A DNA stretch of 64,000 nt from Acidovorax sp. NO-1 (GCF_000238595.1 NZ_AGTS01000143.1:1-64000); one strand, 5' to 3'; shown: positions 28,130-38,543, counted from the stretch's first letter. Notes: a model not told the origin generated them from the letters alone. Program-made: numbers and translations.

Positions 28130-29056
28130 ATGGCTGCAATTACCGCAAGCATGGTGGCTGAACTGCGTGGCAAGACCGATGCCCCCATGATGGAATGCAA
28201 GAAGGCGCTGACCGAAGCCGACGGCGACATGGCCAAGGCGGAAGAGCTGCTGCGCGTCAAGCTGGGCACCAAGGCTGGCAAGGCTGCATCGCGCATCACG
28301 GCTGAAGGCGTCGTCGCCAGCTACATCGACGGCACCACGGGTGCTCTGGTCGAAGTCAACAGCGAAACCGACTTCGTCTCCAAGAACGACAGCTTCATCG
28401 CCATGGCCAACGCTGCTGCCAAGCTGGTCGCCCTGCACAACCCGGCTGATGTGGAAGCCCTCGGCGCTCTGGCCTACGAGCAGGACAGCTTCGGTCCCAC
28501 GCTGGAAGACGTGCGCAAGGGCCTGATCGGCAAGATCGGCGAAAACATGTCGTTCCGCCGCTTCAAGCGCTTCAGCGGCTCCAACCTGGCTGCTTACCTG
28601 CACGGTTCGCGCATTGGTGTGGTCGTCGAGTTCGACGGTGACGCCGCTGCGGCCAAGGACGTTGCCATGCACGTGGCTGCCATGAAGCCCGTGGCCCTGA
28701 CCAGTGCTGACGTGCCTGCCGAACTGATCGCCAAGGAGCGTTCGGTGGCCGAAGGCAAGGCTGACGAAGCCAACAAGGAACTCGTGGCCGCTGGCAAGCC
28801 CGCACAAAGCGCCGAAATCACGGCCAAGCGCATCGACGGCGCTGTGCAGAAGTACCTCAAGGAAGTCTCGCTGGCCGACCAGGTCTTCGTGAAGGCCGCT
28901 GACGGCAAGCAGACCGTGGCCCAGATGCTCAAGGCTGCCAACACCAACGTGAAGGGTTTCACCCTGTACGTGGTGGGCGAAGGCATCGAGAAGAAGGTGG
29001 ACGACTTTGCCGCCGAAGTGGCTGCCCAGGTGGCTGCTGCCAAGGCTGCTGCCTGA
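28130..29056 (+). CDS. tsf: Elongation factor Ts
   Basis: Nucleotide exchange factor for EF-Tu, 308 residues. The N-terminal UBA-like domain contains [22 protein letters not shown]. The EF-Tu contact motif TDFVSKND follows near residue 80. The C-terminal dimerisation region ends with an Ala/Lys-rich tail. A GAAGGA ribosome binding site precedes the ATG. It lies between rpsB and pyrH, the conserved order in proteobacteria. Confidence 0.98.
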   Translation: MAAITASMVAELRGKTDAPMMECKKALTEADGDMAKAEELLRVKLGTKAGKAASRITAEGVVASYIDGTTGALVEVNSETDFVSKNDSFIAMANAAAKLVALHNPADVEALGALAYEQDSFGPTLEDVRKGLIGKIGENMSFRRFKRFSGSNLAAYLHGSRIGVVVEFDGDAAAAKDVAMHVAAMKPVALTSADVPAELIAKERSVAEGKADEANKELVAAGKPAQSAEITAKRIDGAVQKYLKEVSLADQVFVKAADGKQTVAQMLKAANTNVKGFTLYVVGEGIEKKVDDFAAEVAAQVAAAKAAA

Positions 29057-29109
29057 TCGTTCCGTACAACCCCACCCAAGCCTCGCACCACTTACCGGAG
29101 AAATTTCCC

Positions 29110-29832
29110 ATGTCCAACGCCGCACCAGCCCACAAGCGCATTTTGCTCAAGCTGTCTGGTGAGGCGCTGATGGGGGATGATGCCTTCGGTATCAACCGCG
29201 CCACCATCGTGCGCATGGTCGAGGAGATCGCCGAAGTGACCCGCCTGGGTGTCCAGGTGGCCGTGGTGATCGGTGGGGGCAATATTTTCCGTGGCGTCGC
29301 CGGGGGCTCGGTCGGTATGGACCGTGCCACTGCCGACTACATGGGCATGCTGGCCACCGTGATGAACGCCCTGGCCCTGGCCGATGCCATGGACAAGCAG
29401 GGCCTGGTGGCCCGTGTGATGTCCGCCATCGCCATCGAGCAGGTGGTCGAGCCCTATGTGCGCCCCAAGGCGCTGCAGTATCTTGAAGAGGGCAAGGTCG
29501 TGGTCTTCGCGGCCGGTACGGGCAATCCGTTTTTCACCACCGACACAGCCGCCGCCCTGCGGGGTGCCGAAATTGGCGCGGAACTGGTGCTCAAGGCTAC
29601 CAAGGTGGACGGCGTTTATACTGCCGACCCCCAGAAGGACCCCACGGCGACGCGATATACCAAGCTCAGCTTTGACGAGGCCATGTCCCGCAATCTGGGC
29701 ATCATGGATGCGACCGCCTTCGCCCTGTGCCGCGACCAGAAGCTGCCGGTAAAGGTGTTTTCCATCATCAAACACGGCGCCCTGAAGCGCGTGGTGATGG
29801 GTGAAGACGAAGGTACGCTGGTTTACGCCTGA
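29110..29832 (+). CDS. pyrH: UMP kinase
   Basis: Hexameric UMP kinase of the amino-acid kinase fold, 240 residues, making UDP from UMP. The phosphate-binding [14 protein letters not shown] (about 9-22), [11 protein letters not shown] (about 54-64) and the late [13 protein letters not shown] are characteristic. The length matches E. coli PyrH. GGAG lies upstream of the ATG. It lies 53 bp after tsf and 49 bp before frr. Confidence 0.98.
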   Translation: MSNAAPAHKRILLKLSGEALMGDDAFGINRATIVRMVEEIAEVTRLGVQVAVVIGGGNIFRGVAGGSVGMDRATADYMGMLATVMNALALADAMDKQGLVARVMSAIAIEQVVEPYVRPKALQYLEEGKVVVFAAGTGNPFFTTDTAAALRGAEIGAELVLKATKVDGVYTADPQKDPTATRYTKLSFDEAMSRNLGIMDATAFALCRDQKLPVKVFSIIKHGALKRVVMGEDEGTLVYA

Positions 29833-29881
29833 TCACGATGGATGGGCCTGCACCGGATGCAGGCCGCCCCGAGGAGAAAAC

Positions 29882-30442
29882 ATGACGATTGCCGACATCA
29901 AGAAAACTGCCGAAACCAAGATGGACCAATCCATCGCAGCGTTCAAGAACAACCTGCAAAAAATTCGTACAGGCCGTGCCAACCCGGCCTTGCTGGACTC
30001 GGTCCAGGTGGAGTACTACGGCTCCATGGTGCCCCTCTCCCAAGTGGCCAACGTCGCCCTGATCGATTCGCGCACCATCAGCGTGCAGCCTTGGGAAAAG
30101 GGCATGGGCGCCAAGATTGAGAAAGCCATCCGAGAGAGCGACCTGGGTCTGAACCCCGCATCCATGGGCGACCTGATTCGCGTGCCCATGCCTCCCATGA
30201 GCGAAGAGCGCCGCAAGGAAATGACCAAGCTCGCGCGCAACGAAGGCGAGAGCGCAAAGATCGCCGTGCGCAACCTGCGCCGCGATGCCAATGAATCCGT
30301 CAAGAAACTGGTCAAGGACAAGCTCGCGTCCGAAGACGACCAGAAGCGCGCCGAGGCTGACGTTCAGAAGTTCACCGACAGGCACATCGCCGAAATCGAT
30401 GCGCTGGTGGCTGCCAAAGAGCAGGAAATCCTGGCGGTCTGA
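29882..30442 (+). CDS. frr: Ribosome recycling factor
   Basis: Splits post-termination ribosomes together with EF-G. The 186-residue product has the RRF signatures [20 protein letters not shown] in the three-helix bundle and [16 protein letters not shown] near residue 103. A strong GAGGAG ribosome binding site precedes the ATG at 29882; the longer in-frame reading to 29801 overlaps pyrH. It lies between pyrH and uppS as usual. Confidence 0.98.
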   Translation: MTIADIKKTAETKMDQSIAAFKNNLQKIRTGRANPALLDSVQVEYYGSMVPLSQVANVALIDSRTISVQPWEKGMGAKIEKAIRESDLGLNPASMGDLIRVPMPPMSEERRKEMTKLARNEGESAKIAVRNLRRDANESVKKLVKDKLASEDDQKRAEADVQKFTDRHIAEIDALVAAKEQEILAV

Positions 30443-30472
30443 GCCCCGGTGTACCGGCGCTGATCGTTTTTC

Positions 30473-31204
30473 ATGTCTGTTTCATCGGTGGTGCCACACC
30501 ACATTGCCATCGTCATGGATGGCAACGGTCGCTGGGCCACGCGCCGCTTCCTGCCGCGCCTGGCAGGCCACAAGCAAGGGGTTGATGCATTGCGCCGCTG
30601 CGCACGCGCCTGCGCGCAGCGCGGCGTGGGTGTGCTGACCGTCTTCGCTTTTTCCTCCGAAAACTGGAATCGTCCTGCGGATGAGGTCTCTGGCCTTATG
30701 GAGCTGCTGGCGATGGCCCTGGCGCGCGAGGTGCCCCAGCTCAAGAAGGACGGTGCGCGCCTTCATTTTGTGGGCGAGAGGGACAGCCTTTCGCCCAAGG
30801 TGCGAGACGGTCTGGGTCAGGCCGAAGCGGCCACGGCGGACAACACACGCCTGGTGCTCAATGTCTGCTTCAACTACGGAGGCCGTTGGGACATCGCTCA
30901 GGCGGCCGCGTCGCTGGCCGCGCGTGGTGAGCCAATCACCGAGGCCAGTCTGCACAGCGCGATGGGACTGGCCCACGTGCCAGACCCGGACCTGGTGATC
31001 CGCACCGGTGGCGAAATGCGCATCAGCAACTTCTTGCTGTGGCAATCGGCATACTCCGAGTTCTTCTTCAGTGACCGGTTGTGGCCCGACTTCGATGACT
31101 CGGCGCTGGACGAGGCCATTGCCGCCTACGGGCGGCGTGAACGCCGTTTCGGCAAAACCTCCGAACAAATACTGTCCGCGCATCCCGATCCGATGCCGGG
31201 CTGA
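30473..31204 (+). CDS. uppS: Undecaprenyl diphosphate synthase
   Basis: Cis-prenyltransferase making the C55 carrier for peptidoglycan and O-antigen precursors, 243 residues. The catalytic aspartate is Asp16 in IVMDGNGRWA. FAFSSENWNRP near residue 60 and the C-terminal PDLVIRTGGEMRISNFLLWQ are the other conserved blocks. No strong ribosome binding site is seen before the ATG. It is followed by an 18-bp palindrome and then cdsA. Confidence 0.98.
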   Translation: MSVSSVVPHHIAIVMDGNGRWATRRFLPRLAGHKQGVDALRRCARACAQRGVGVLTVFAFSSENWNRPADEVSGLMELLAMALAREVPQLKKDGARLHFVGERDSLSPKVRDGLGQAEAATADNTRLVLNVCFNYGGRWDIAQAAASLAARGEPITEASLHSAMGLAHVPDPDLVIRTGGEMRISNFLLWQSAYSEFFFSDRLWPDFDDSALDEAIAAYGRRERRFGKTSEQILSAHPDPMPG

Positions 31205-31221
31205 GAACCTGTACAGGTTCT
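31204..31221. other. Perfect 18-bp palindrome between uppS and cdsA
   Basis: AGAACCTGTACAGGTTCT sits in the 27-bp gap and can form a 7-bp stem with a GTAC loop in the mRNA, or serve as a dimeric operator site in DNA. No repressor is known for this position. Confidence 0.6.
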
Positions 31222-31231
31222 GAAAGGCCCC

Positions 31232-32086
31232 ATGCTCAAACAGCGCGTCATCACTGCACTTGTCCTGCTGGCGGTTTTGCTGCCCGCACTTTTTTACCCG
31301 TCGACCGGGCCGTTCATGCTGGTGGTTCTGGTGCTCATGGCCGCCGGGGCGTGGGAATGGGGGCGCCTGAGCGGTTTTGGCCAGGCCGGCTCGTTGGCCG
31401 TGGGCGCTGCGTGTGTTGCACTGTGCGCGGGTTCTTGGGCCCTGGGCTGGGTCGATCGTCCGTTGACCGCCCTTTGGGTGGTGGGCGGGGGGCTGTGGGT
31501 GTTGGCGGCTGCCTGGCTGCTCAAGGCCGGGGTGCCCGGTTGGCCTCGCATTCCGGGTGGCGTGCGGCTTGTGGCGGGGGTATTGGCGCTGTGGCTTGCA
31601 TGGCTGGCCGTGGTACAGGCGCGCAATGTGGGTATCAATTTTCTGCTGTCGGTGCTGCTGCTGGTGTGGGTGGCCGACATCTTTGCCTACTTTGCCGGCC
31701 GTGCTTTTGGCCTGCGCTTTACCAAGGGCAAGCTGGCCCCCTCCATCAGTCCCGGCAAAAGCTGGGAAGGCGTGTGGGGCGGCCTGGCGGGTGTGATGGT
31801 GATGGCCTTCGTCTGGGTCGCGGCCGATGCCCACTGGCAGGCGGTTGTGCCCAGTTTCTACAGCCGCATGGCACAGCCCGGCTGGTGGATGCTGGTGATT
31901 GCGGCACTGTTCATGGTGGCCATGAGTGTGTCGGGGGATCTCGTGGAGTCTCTCATCAAGCGCAGCGCCGGTGTCAAGGACAGCAGTGGCCTGCTGCCCG
32001 GGCACGGCGGTGTGCTTGACCGCGTGGATGCCTTGCTGCCCACGCTCCCCCTGGCCATGATGCTCACGAGCCTGACAACACGATGA
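31232..32086 (+). CDS. cdsA: Phosphatidate cytidylyltransferase
   Basis: Integral membrane enzyme that makes CDP-diacylglycerol from CTP and phosphatidate, the branch point of phospholipid synthesis. The 284-residue product has about eight hydrophobic helices, and the CdsA signature is complete near the C-terminus: SGDLVESLIKRSAGVKD followed by LPGHGGVLDRVD. The last codons overlap the dxr start by 4 nt (ATGA), showing translational coupling. Confidence 0.97.
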   Translation: MLKQRVITALVLLAVLLPALFYPSTGPFMLVVLVLMAAGAWEWGRLSGFGQAGSLAVGAACVALCAGSWALGWVDRPLTALWVVGGGLWVLAAAWLLKAGVPGWPRIPGGVRLVAGVLALWLAWLAVVQARNVGINFLLSVLLLVWVADIFAYFAGRAFGLRFTKGKLAPSISPGKSWEGVWGGLAGVMVMAFVWVAADAHWQAVVPSFYSRMAQPGWWMLVIAALFMVAMSVSGDLVESLIKRSAGVKDSSGLLPGHGGVLDRVDALLPTLPLAMMLTSLTTR

Positions 32087-33264
32087 AGAAGCAACAGATC
32101 ACCGTTTTGGGTTCCACGGGTTCCATCGGGACCAGCACGCTGGATGTGGTGGCCCGCCACCCGGACCGGTTTGCCGTGTTTGCGCTCAGCGCCGCCACCC
32201 AGGTGGATCTCATGCTGGCGCAGTGCGCGCAGTTCCGCCCGCGCTTCGCGGTGATGGCAAGCGCGCCCCATGCGGCGCTTCTCGCTGATAAATTAGCGTC
32301 AAATAGTCTTCCAACGCAGGTCCTTCAAGCGCAAGATGCTATTAAATTGATAGCGTCACACCCCGAGGTGGATGCTGTGATGGCGGCGATTGTGGGCGCT
32401 GCGGGTCTGGCGCCCTGCTTGGCGGCTGCGCGCGCAGGCAAGAGATTGCTGCTGGCGAACAAGGAAGCCTTGGTGGTTGGCGGCGGGTTGTTCATGCAGA
32501 CGGTGCGCGAGGGCCGGGCGACGCTGCTGCCCATCGACAGCGAACACTCCGCCATCTTCCAGTGCCTGCCTGAAAACCCTGCCACCTGGGCAGAGCGTGT
32601 GGACAGCATCTTGCTCACAGCGTCCGGGGGGCCGTTTCGGCAACGGGATCCGGCGACACTGGCCGAGATCACACCGGCCCAGGCTTGCGCCCACCCCAAT
32701 TTCTCGATGGGGCGCAAGATTTCGGTGGATTCGGCCACGATGATGAACAAGGCGCTCGAAGTGATCGAGGCCCGCTGGCTGTTTGATCTGCACCCCGACC
32801 AGATCAAGGTGGTGATCCATCCGCAGCAGATCATCCATTCCATGGTGCAGTTCAACGATGCCTCGATCCTGGCGCAGTTGGGTACGCCCGACATGCGCGT
32901 GCCCATTGCGTGCGGCCTGGCGTGGCCGGAGCGCATTGCGAGTGGTGCGAGCAAGCTGGATTTTTCGACCCTGTCCGCCCTGGCCTTTGAAGACGCTGAT
33001 GCCCGCCGCTTCCCGGGGTTGCATCTGTCCTGGCAGGCACTGAAAGCGGCCGAAGGGACGACCGCCGTGCTCAATGCTGCCAACGAGGTGGCAGTGGGGG
33101 CCTTTTTGTCCGGGCGGCTTCGTTTTGACCACATTCACGCCGTGAATCTTGCAACTTTGGATGCGGTTTACCCCTCCAAGCCGGATTCGCTCGAAGCATT
33201 GCTGGACCTGGATACCCAGGCGCGCAGTGCTGCCGAGCAAGCTGCAGTCCGCCTGGCGGCCTGA
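32083..33264 (+). CDS. dxr: 1-deoxy-D-xylulose 5-phosphate reductoisomerase
   Basis: Second enzyme of the MEP isoprenoid pathway, NADPH-dependent, 393 residues. The NADPH site is GSTGSIGTSTLDV (about 9-21). The metal and substrate region includes LPIDSEHSAIFQCLP (about 147-161) and NFSMGRKISVDSATMMNKALE (about 206-226). Residues about 76-91 (PTQVLQAQDAIKLIAS) are encoded by an in-frame copy of the dispersed repeat, in a surface region before the conserved AAIVGAAG. The reading frame stays open and the family length is kept. It overlaps cdsA by 4 nt. Confidence 0.97.
   Translation: MKKQQITVLGSTGSIGTSTLDVVARHPDRFAVFALSAATQVDLMLAQCAQFRPRFAVMASAPHAALLADKLASNSLPTQVLQAQDAIKLIASHPEVDAVMAAIVGAAGLAPCLAAARAGKRLLLANKEALVVGGGLFMQTVREGRATLLPIDSEHSAIFQCLPENPATWAERVDSILLTASGGPFRQRDPATLAEITPAQACAHPNFSMGRKISVDSATMMNKALEVIEARWLFDLHPDQIKVVIHPQQIIHSMVQFNDASILAQLGTPDMRVPIACGLAWPERIASGASKLDFSTLSALAFEDADARRFPGLHLSWQALKAAEGTTAVLNAANEVAVGAFLSGRLRFDHIHAVNLATLDAVYPSKPDSLEALLDLDTQARSAAEQAAVRLAA
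32308..32354 (-). repeat. Dispersed palindromic repeat inside dxr, copy 7
   Basis: Minus-oriented, in-gene copy: ACGCAG, 7 nt, AAGCGC, AAGAT, then GCTATTAAATTGATAGC. Spacings are as in intergenic copies. Read in the dxr frame it gives T-Q-V-L-Q-A-Q-D-A-I-K-L-I-A. Confidence 0.7.
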
Positions 33265-33293
33265 GTTTTCACCGCTACACGGAACCGCAACCC

Positions 33294-34658
33294 ATGCTTC
33301 TCACGATCGTTGCCTTTATCGTTGCACTCGGTCTGCTGATTGCCGTGCACGAATACGGTCATTACCGGGTCGCCGTCGCTTGCGGGGTCAAAGTGTTGCG
33401 GTTCTCTGTGGGCTTTGGCAAGCCGCTGTTGCGCTGGCAACCCAAGGGCTCGCCCACGGAGTTCGTGCTCGGCGCCTTCCCGTTGGGTGGGTATGTACGC
33501 ATGCTGGACGAGCGTGAGGCGCCTGTCGCGCCCGAAGAGCGCCATTTGGCCTTTAACACCCAGCCGCTCAGGTCCCGCGCGTCCATTGTTGCTGCCGGCC
33601 CCCTCGCGAACCTGCTGCTGGCGGTGTTGCTTTACTCCATCGTGAACTGGAATGGTGTACAGGAGCCCAAGGCCGTCCTTGCCAGCCCGGTGGCCGGTTC
33701 TGTCGCCCAAAGCGCAGGCTTGCGTGGTGGCGAACTGGTTTCGCAGGCAGCGCTGGGGTCGGACGACATGGAGCCGGTGCGATCGTTTGAAGACTTGCGC
33801 TGGCTGCTCACGCGGGGGGCCCTGGAGGGTGTGACGGTACGTCTGGACGTGCAACCCCAGTCAGGTGCTGTGCACCGTGAAATCCTGCTGGACATGTCTG
33901 AGATTGACAGCCGCGAGGCTGACGCCCAGCTGTTTCGCAAGATTGGCATTCTGGGGCCATGGACGCGCCCGGTGCTTGGCGAGGTCATGCCCGACGGAGC
34001 TGCCGCCCGCGCCGGGCTTCAACAAGGCGATGTCGTGCTCAGGATCGGCAGCAGCGACGTGGTGGATGGGCAACAGTTGCGTGAGCTGATCCGCCAGTCC
34101 GTGCGAGGCAGCGAGCCACTGGAGCAACCCTGGCGCATTGATCGTTCGGGGCGGGTATTGACCCTGGACGTGCTTCCGGAGGCCAAGGCCGAGGCAGAGG
34201 CTACCGTAGGCCGGATTGGCGCTTACGTGGGGGCAGCTCCGGAGTTCGTGACGGTCGACTACGGCGTCTTCGAAGGCGCCTGGGCCGGGGTGGTCAAGAC
34301 CTGGGATGTGTCTGTTCTGACGCTTCGCATGATGGGCCGCATGCTCATCGGGGAGGCCTCGCTCAAGAACCTCAGTGGGCCGCTGACCATTGCCGACTAT
34401 GCAGGCCGGTCAGCCAGCTTGGGCCTGACACAGTATCTTGTTTTTCTGGCGCTCATCAGCGTGAGTCTTGGTGTGCTGAACCTGCTGCCGTTACCGGTCT
34501 TGGACGGTGGGCACCTGATGTATTATCTTTGGGAGGGACTCACGGGCAGGGGTGTGTCTGACGCATGGATGGAGCGCCTGCAGCGTGGAGGCGTTGCAGT
34601 GTTGCTCCTCATGATGTCCATTGCCCTGTTCAACGATGTCACCCGGCTCTTTGGCTAA
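33294..34658 (+). CDS. rseP: Site-2 protease RseP
   Basis: Inner-membrane zinc metalloprotease, 454 residues, that cuts anti-sigma factors (RseA type) and remnant signal peptides within the membrane. The zinc site HEYGH is at residues 19-23 in the first helix. A PDZ domain follows from about residue 205 (GAAARAGLQQGDVVLRIGS). The second active-site motif is LNLLPLPVLDGGHL near residue 398. It precedes bamA, the usual order, linking envelope-stress signalling to outer-membrane assembly. Confidence 0.97.
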   Translation: MLLTIVAFIVALGLLIAVHEYGHYRVAVACGVKVLRFSVGFGKPLLRWQPKGSPTEFVLGAFPLGGYVRMLDEREAPVAPEERHLAFNTQPLRSRASIVAAGPLANLLLAVLLYSIVNWNGVQEPKAVLASPVAGSVAQSAGLRGGELVSQAALGSDDMEPVRSFEDLRWLLTRGALEGVTVRLDVQPQSGAVHREILLDMSEIDSREADAQLFRKIGILGPWTRPVLGEVMPDGAAARAGLQQGDVVLRIGSSDVVDGQQLRELIRQSVRGSEPLEQPWRIDRSGRVLTLDVLPEAKAEAEATVGRIGAYVGAAPEFVTVDYGVFEGAWAGVVKTWDVSVLTLRMMGRMLIGEASLKNLSGPLTIADYAGRSASLGLTQYLVFLALISVSLGVLNLLPLPVLDGGHLMYYLWEGLTGRGVSDAWMERLQRGGVAVLLLMMSIALFNDVTRLFG

Positions 34659-34703
34659 CACTTTTGCCGTCCTTGCCATGCAAGTGCGGCGCCAGCTTCA
34701 TTC

Positions 34704-37001
34704 ATGAAAAAACACATCAATCGCCTGGGCGTGCGCACTGCATCGGCCGTTGCAGCCATGGTTTTTGTCGCCAACGCGGCTTGGGCTCTGGAGCCATTCA
34801 AGGTGCAGGACATCCGTGTCGAGGGCCTGCAGCGCGTGGAGCCGGGTACAGTGTTTGCGTCCATGCCGTTGCGGGTGGGCGATGACTACAACGATGAAAA
34901 AGGTGCTGCGGCGATCCGTGCGCTCTTTGGTCTGGGACTGTTCAAGGATGTGCGCCTTGAAGCGGTGGGCGATGTGCTGGTCGTGGTGGTGGAAGAGCGC
35001 CCCACAGTGGCCGACGTGGATTTCGTCGGTTCCCGCGAATTTGACAAGGATGTGCTCAAAAATGCGATGCGCGATGTCGGGCTGACCGAAGGCCGCCCTT
35101 ATGACAAGGCGCTGACTGACCGGGCTGAGCAGGAACTCAAACGCCAGTACATCAACAAGAGTTTGTATGGCGCAGAAGTGGTCACCACTGTGACCCCGAT
35201 CGAGCGCAACCGCGTCAATCTGACGTTCACCGTGGTGGAGGGTGAGCCAGCCCGCATCAACGAAATCCGCATTGTTGGTAACAAGGCGTTCAGCGAATCC
35301 ACGCTCAAGGGGCTGTTTGATCAGGATACGGGCGGCTGGCTCAGCTGGTACACGAAATCGGACCGCTATTCACGCGCGAAGCTCAACGCCGATCTGGAGA
35401 CCCTGCGCTCGTATTACCTGCAACGGGGATACCTGGAGTTCCGCGTTGATTCCACCCAGGTTGCCATATCGCCGGACAAGCAGGATATCTCGATCACTGT
35501 CAATGTGACGGAAGGCGAACGCTTTGTCGTTTCTGGCGTGAAGCTGGAAGGCAATTACCTCGATCGCGACGATGAGTTCAAGTCATTGGTCACCATTCGT
35601 GCGGGCGAGCCGTACAACGCTGACCAGGTTGCTGAAACGACGAAGGCATTTTCAGAGTATTTCGCTCGATTTGGTTTTGCGTTCGCGCGCATACAGGCTG
35701 TGCCAGAGGTTGACCGCGAAAACAGCCGTGTGGCATTCGTTCTGCAGGCGGAACCCTCGCGACGGGCTTACGTGCGCCGTATCAATGTGAGCGGCAACAA
35801 CCGGACGCGTGATGAGGTGATCCGCCGCGAATTCCGGCAATACGAAGCTTCCTGGTACGACGGTGAAAAAATCCGCTTGTCACGCGACCGCGTCGATCGC
35901 CTGGGTTTCTTCACCGAGGTCAATGTGGAAACCCAGGAGGTACCAGGCTCGCCCGACCAGGTGGATCTGGTGATTACAGTTGCCGAAAAGCCCACCGGAT
36001 CGCTCCAGATGGGCGTGGGTTTCTCCAGTGCAGAGAAAGTATCGCTTTCCTTTGGTATCAAGCAGGAGAACATCTTCGGCTCTGGCAATTACCTGGGTAT
36101 TGATGTCAATACCAGCAAGTACCGCCGAACTTTTGTATTCAGCACCATTGATCCGTACTTCACTCCAGAAGGTATCTCGCGCACGCTGGATGTGTATTAC
36201 CGTACCGACAAGCCGTACGAGGATCAGGGCGGCAATTACGAGCTCATCACCACGGGGACATCCGTGAAATTCGGTGTGCCATTCAGTGAGACCGACACGG
36301 TGTATTTCGGCGGTGGGCTTGAACAGACCAAGATCAAGGCGGGCACCAACATTCCGGCGACTTACCTGTCCTATGCCGAGCGCTTTGGGTACAGCAGCAC
36401 GTCCGTTCCTTTGACCATTGGCTGGTCGCGGGATGACCGCGACAGTGCATTGGCCCCCAACTCCGGTCGTTATCAGCGGCTCAATTCGGAGTGGTCAGTC
36501 GCAGGTGATTCCCGTTACGTTCGTGCCAACTACCAGTACCAGCATTACGTGCCGTTGAACAAGCGCTTTACTGTCGCCTTCAACGGCGAGGTCGGTATCG
36601 GCAAAGGCTTGAATGGCCGGCCTTTCCCGGTGTTCAAGAATTTCTACTCTGGCGGTCTGGGCTCTGTTCGTGGTTTCGATCAGGGTACCCTGGGGCCGCG
36701 TGATGTCACCGGGGCATCACTGGGCGGGCCGAAGAAGCTGACCCTGAATGCCGAACTGATTGCTCCGTTCCCCGGCGCCGGAAATGACCGCACCCTGCGC
36801 GTGTTCACTTTCTTCGACATCGGCAATGTGTATGGGGAAGACGAGAAGATCACGTTCAGTGGCATGCGCTCTTCCGTTGGCGTGGGCTTGAGCTGGATTT
36901 CTCCACTCGGGCCCTTGCGCCTGGCGTTTGCGCAACCGGTGCGCAAGTTTGCCGGCGATAGAATCCAGAAACTGCAATTCCAGATTGGAACGTCCTTCTA
37001 A
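34704..37001 (+). CDS. bamA: Outer membrane protein assembly factor BamA
   Basis: Core of the BAM complex that inserts beta-barrel proteins. The 765-residue precursor has a signal peptide (about 1-28, cut after NAAWA), five POTRA domains (about 29-425) such as VQDIRVEGLQRVEPG and AYVRRINVSGNNRTRDEV, then a 16-strand barrel. The barrel contains the conserved GSVRGFDQ loop motif and ends in phenylalanine (IGTSF), the outer-membrane sorting signal. Its stop overlaps the skp start (TAATG), so translation is coupled. Confidence 0.98.
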   Translation: MKKHINRLGVRTASAVAAMVFVANAAWALEPFKVQDIRVEGLQRVEPGTVFASMPLRVGDDYNDEKGAAAIRALFGLGLFKDVRLEAVGDVLVVVVEERPTVADVDFVGSREFDKDVLKNAMRDVGLTEGRPYDKALTDRAEQELKRQYINKSLYGAEVVTTVTPIERNRVNLTFTVVEGEPARINEIRIVGNKAFSESTLKGLFDQDTGGWLSWYTKSDRYSRAKLNADLETLRSYYLQRGYLEFRVDSTQVAISPDKQDISITVNVTEGERFVVSGVKLEGNYLDRDDEFKSLVTIRAGEPYNADQVAETTKAFSEYFARFGFAFARIQAVPEVDRENSRVAFVLQAEPSRRAYVRRINVSGNNRTRDEVIRREFRQYEASWYDGEKIRLSRDRVDRLGFFTEVNVETQEVPGSPDQVDLVITVAEKPTGSLQMGVGFSSAEKVSLSFGIKQENIFGSGNYLGIDVNTSKYRRTFVFSTIDPYFTPEGISRTLDVYYRTDKPYEDQGGNYELITTGTSVKFGVPFSETDTVYFGGGLEQTKIKAGTNIPATYLSYAERFGYSSTSVPLTIGWSRDDRDSALAPNSGRYQRLNSEWSVAGDSRYVRANYQYQHYVPLNKRFTVAFNGEVGIGKGLNGRPFPVFKNFYSGGLGSVRGFDQGTLGPRDVTGASLGGPKKLTLNAELIAPFPGAGNDRTLRVFTFFDIGNVYGEDEKITFSGMRSSVGVGLSWISPLGPLRLAFAQPVRKFAGDRIQKLQFQIGTSF

Positions 37002-37519
37002 TGAAATCCTTTTCTCGCCATATCTCTTTGGCCCTGCTGCTTGGCTCGATGGTTGCCGCAGCTCCCGCGCATGCTCAGGAGTTCAAAGCCGGGTTTGTAA
37101 ACACAGACCGCATCTTCCGCGAAGCCAACACGGCCAAGGCTGCGCAGACCAAGCTGGAGCAGGAGTTTTCCCGCCGCGAAAAAGAACTCGTGGAGATGGG
37201 CAATTCGCTGAAAAATGCCACCGAAAAGTTCGAGCGTGAAGCCCCGACGATGGCGGAAAGCCAGCGGACCACCCGCCAGCGCCAGATCGTGGACCAGGAC
37301 CGTGAATTCCAGCGCAAGCGCCGCGAATTCCAGGAAGACCTGAGCGCCCGCAAGAACGAGGAGCTGTCCCAGGTGCTCGAACGTGCGAACAAGGTCGTCA
37401 AGCAAGTGGCGGAAGCCGAGAAGTACGACGTGATCCTCCAGGAGGCCGTCTACATCAACCCCAAGCATGACATCACCGACAAGGTGATCAAGGCGTTGAA
37501 TGCCTCTTCTGGCAAGTGA
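37001..37519 (+). CDS. skp: Periplasmic chaperone Skp/OmpH
   Basis: Periplasmic chaperone that holds unfolded outer-membrane proteins on their way to BamA. 172 residues with a signal peptide cut after APAHA (about residue 25). The body is a long charged coiled coil (about 60-140, rich in Arg, Glu and Gln), forming the jellyfish-like arms of the trimer. The start codon overlaps the bamA stop. Followed by lpxD. Confidence 0.95.
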   Translation: MKSFSRHISLALLLGSMVAAAPAHAQEFKAGFVNTDRIFREANTAKAAQTKLEQEFSRREKELVEMGNSLKNATEKFEREAPTMAESQRTTRQRQIVDQDREFQRKRREFQEDLSARKNEELSQVLERANKVVKQVAEAEKYDVILQEAVYINPKHDITDKVIKALNASSGK

Positions 37520-37543
37520 GCGCCAGCCCTTTGCAGGTGACGC

Positions 37544-38527
37544 GTGAGCTTGCTTCTTGGGCAGATCGTTGATGCGCTCGGGGGCTCGCTGGAAGGAGGT
37601 GGGGCACGGGATGCCGTCATCTCCCGCATCGCGCCCCTGGAGGTTGCGGGACCGGGAGACCTCAGTTTCCTGAGCAACCCCCGCTACCAGCAACAACTGG
37701 CCGCCTCCCGGGCGGCCTGTGTCATTGTGGCGCCTGCCATGCGCGATGCCGCACTGGCGCGGGGTGCCTGCATCGTGGCGGACAACCCCTACGTGTATTT
37801 CGCACGTGCCACCCAGTTGTGGCGGCAACACAATGCGCCGGCCCAGGAAGTGGGGATTCACCCCAGTGCAGTGGTGCATCCCACGGCGCTGGTGCATCCC
37901 ACCGCGACGATAGGACCGCTGTGTGTGGTGGAGCGCGGCGCTCAGGTGGGTGCGGGCTCCGTGCTCAAGTCGCGTGTGACCGTGGGCGAAGGCTGCACCA
38001 TCGGCGAGCGTTGCATCGTGCACGCCGGTGTGGTGATTGGCGCGGATGGTTTTGGCTTTGCGCCCGAGCGGGGGCAGTGGGTCAAGATCGAGCAGCTCGG
38101 CGCCGTGCGCATCGGAGACGACGTCGAGATCGGCGCCAACACCTGCATCGACCGGGGCGCACTGCTGGACACCGTCATCGAAGACGGGGTCAAGCTCGAC
38201 AACCTGATCCAGATCGGCCACAACGTGCGCATCGGCAAGCACTCGGCCATGGCCGGGTGTGTGGGGGTGGCGGGCAGCGCGACCATTGGCGCGCACTGCA
38301 CCGTGGGCGGCGGGGCGATTGTGCTGGGCCACCTGGAACTGGCCGACAACGTGCATATCTCGGCTGCTACGGTGGTCACACGCTCTCTGACCCGACCTGG
38401 CCAATACACCGGCATGTTTCCTATCGACGACAATGCGCGCTGGGAAAAAAACGCTGCAACACTCAAACAACTGCACAGCTTGCGCGAGCGCATCAAGGCG
38501 CTGGAGCAGGCTCTCAAGGCAGCATGA
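37544..38527 (+). CDS. lpxD: UDP-3-O-acyl-glucosamine N-acyltransferase
   Basis: Third step of lipid A synthesis, adding the N-linked 3-hydroxyacyl chain from ACP. 327 residues: an N-terminal uridine-binding domain (about 1-95), then a left-handed parallel beta helix of hexapeptide repeats ([18 protein letters not shown] onward). The catalytic histidine is near residue 226 in [11 protein letters not shown]. The C-terminal helix is [12 protein letters not shown]. It starts with GTG. fabZ and lpxA follow. Confidence 0.97.
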   Translation: MSLLLGQIVDALGGSLEGGGARDAVISRIAPLEVAGPGDLSFLSNPRYQQQLAASRAACVIVAPAMRDAALARGACIVADNPYVYFARATQLWRQHNAPAQEVGIHPSAVVHPTALVHPTATIGPLCVVERGAQVGAGSVLKSRVTVGEGCTIGERCIVHAGVVIGADGFGFAPERGQWVKIEQLGAVRIGDDVEIGANTCIDRGALLDTVIEDGVKLDNLIQIGHNVRIGKHSAMAGCVGVAGSATIGAHCTVGGGAIVLGHLELADNVHISAATVVTRSLTRPGQYTGMFPIDDNARWEKNAATLKQLHSLRERIKALEQALKAA

Positions 38528-38543
38528 ACGGAAGAACAACTCG

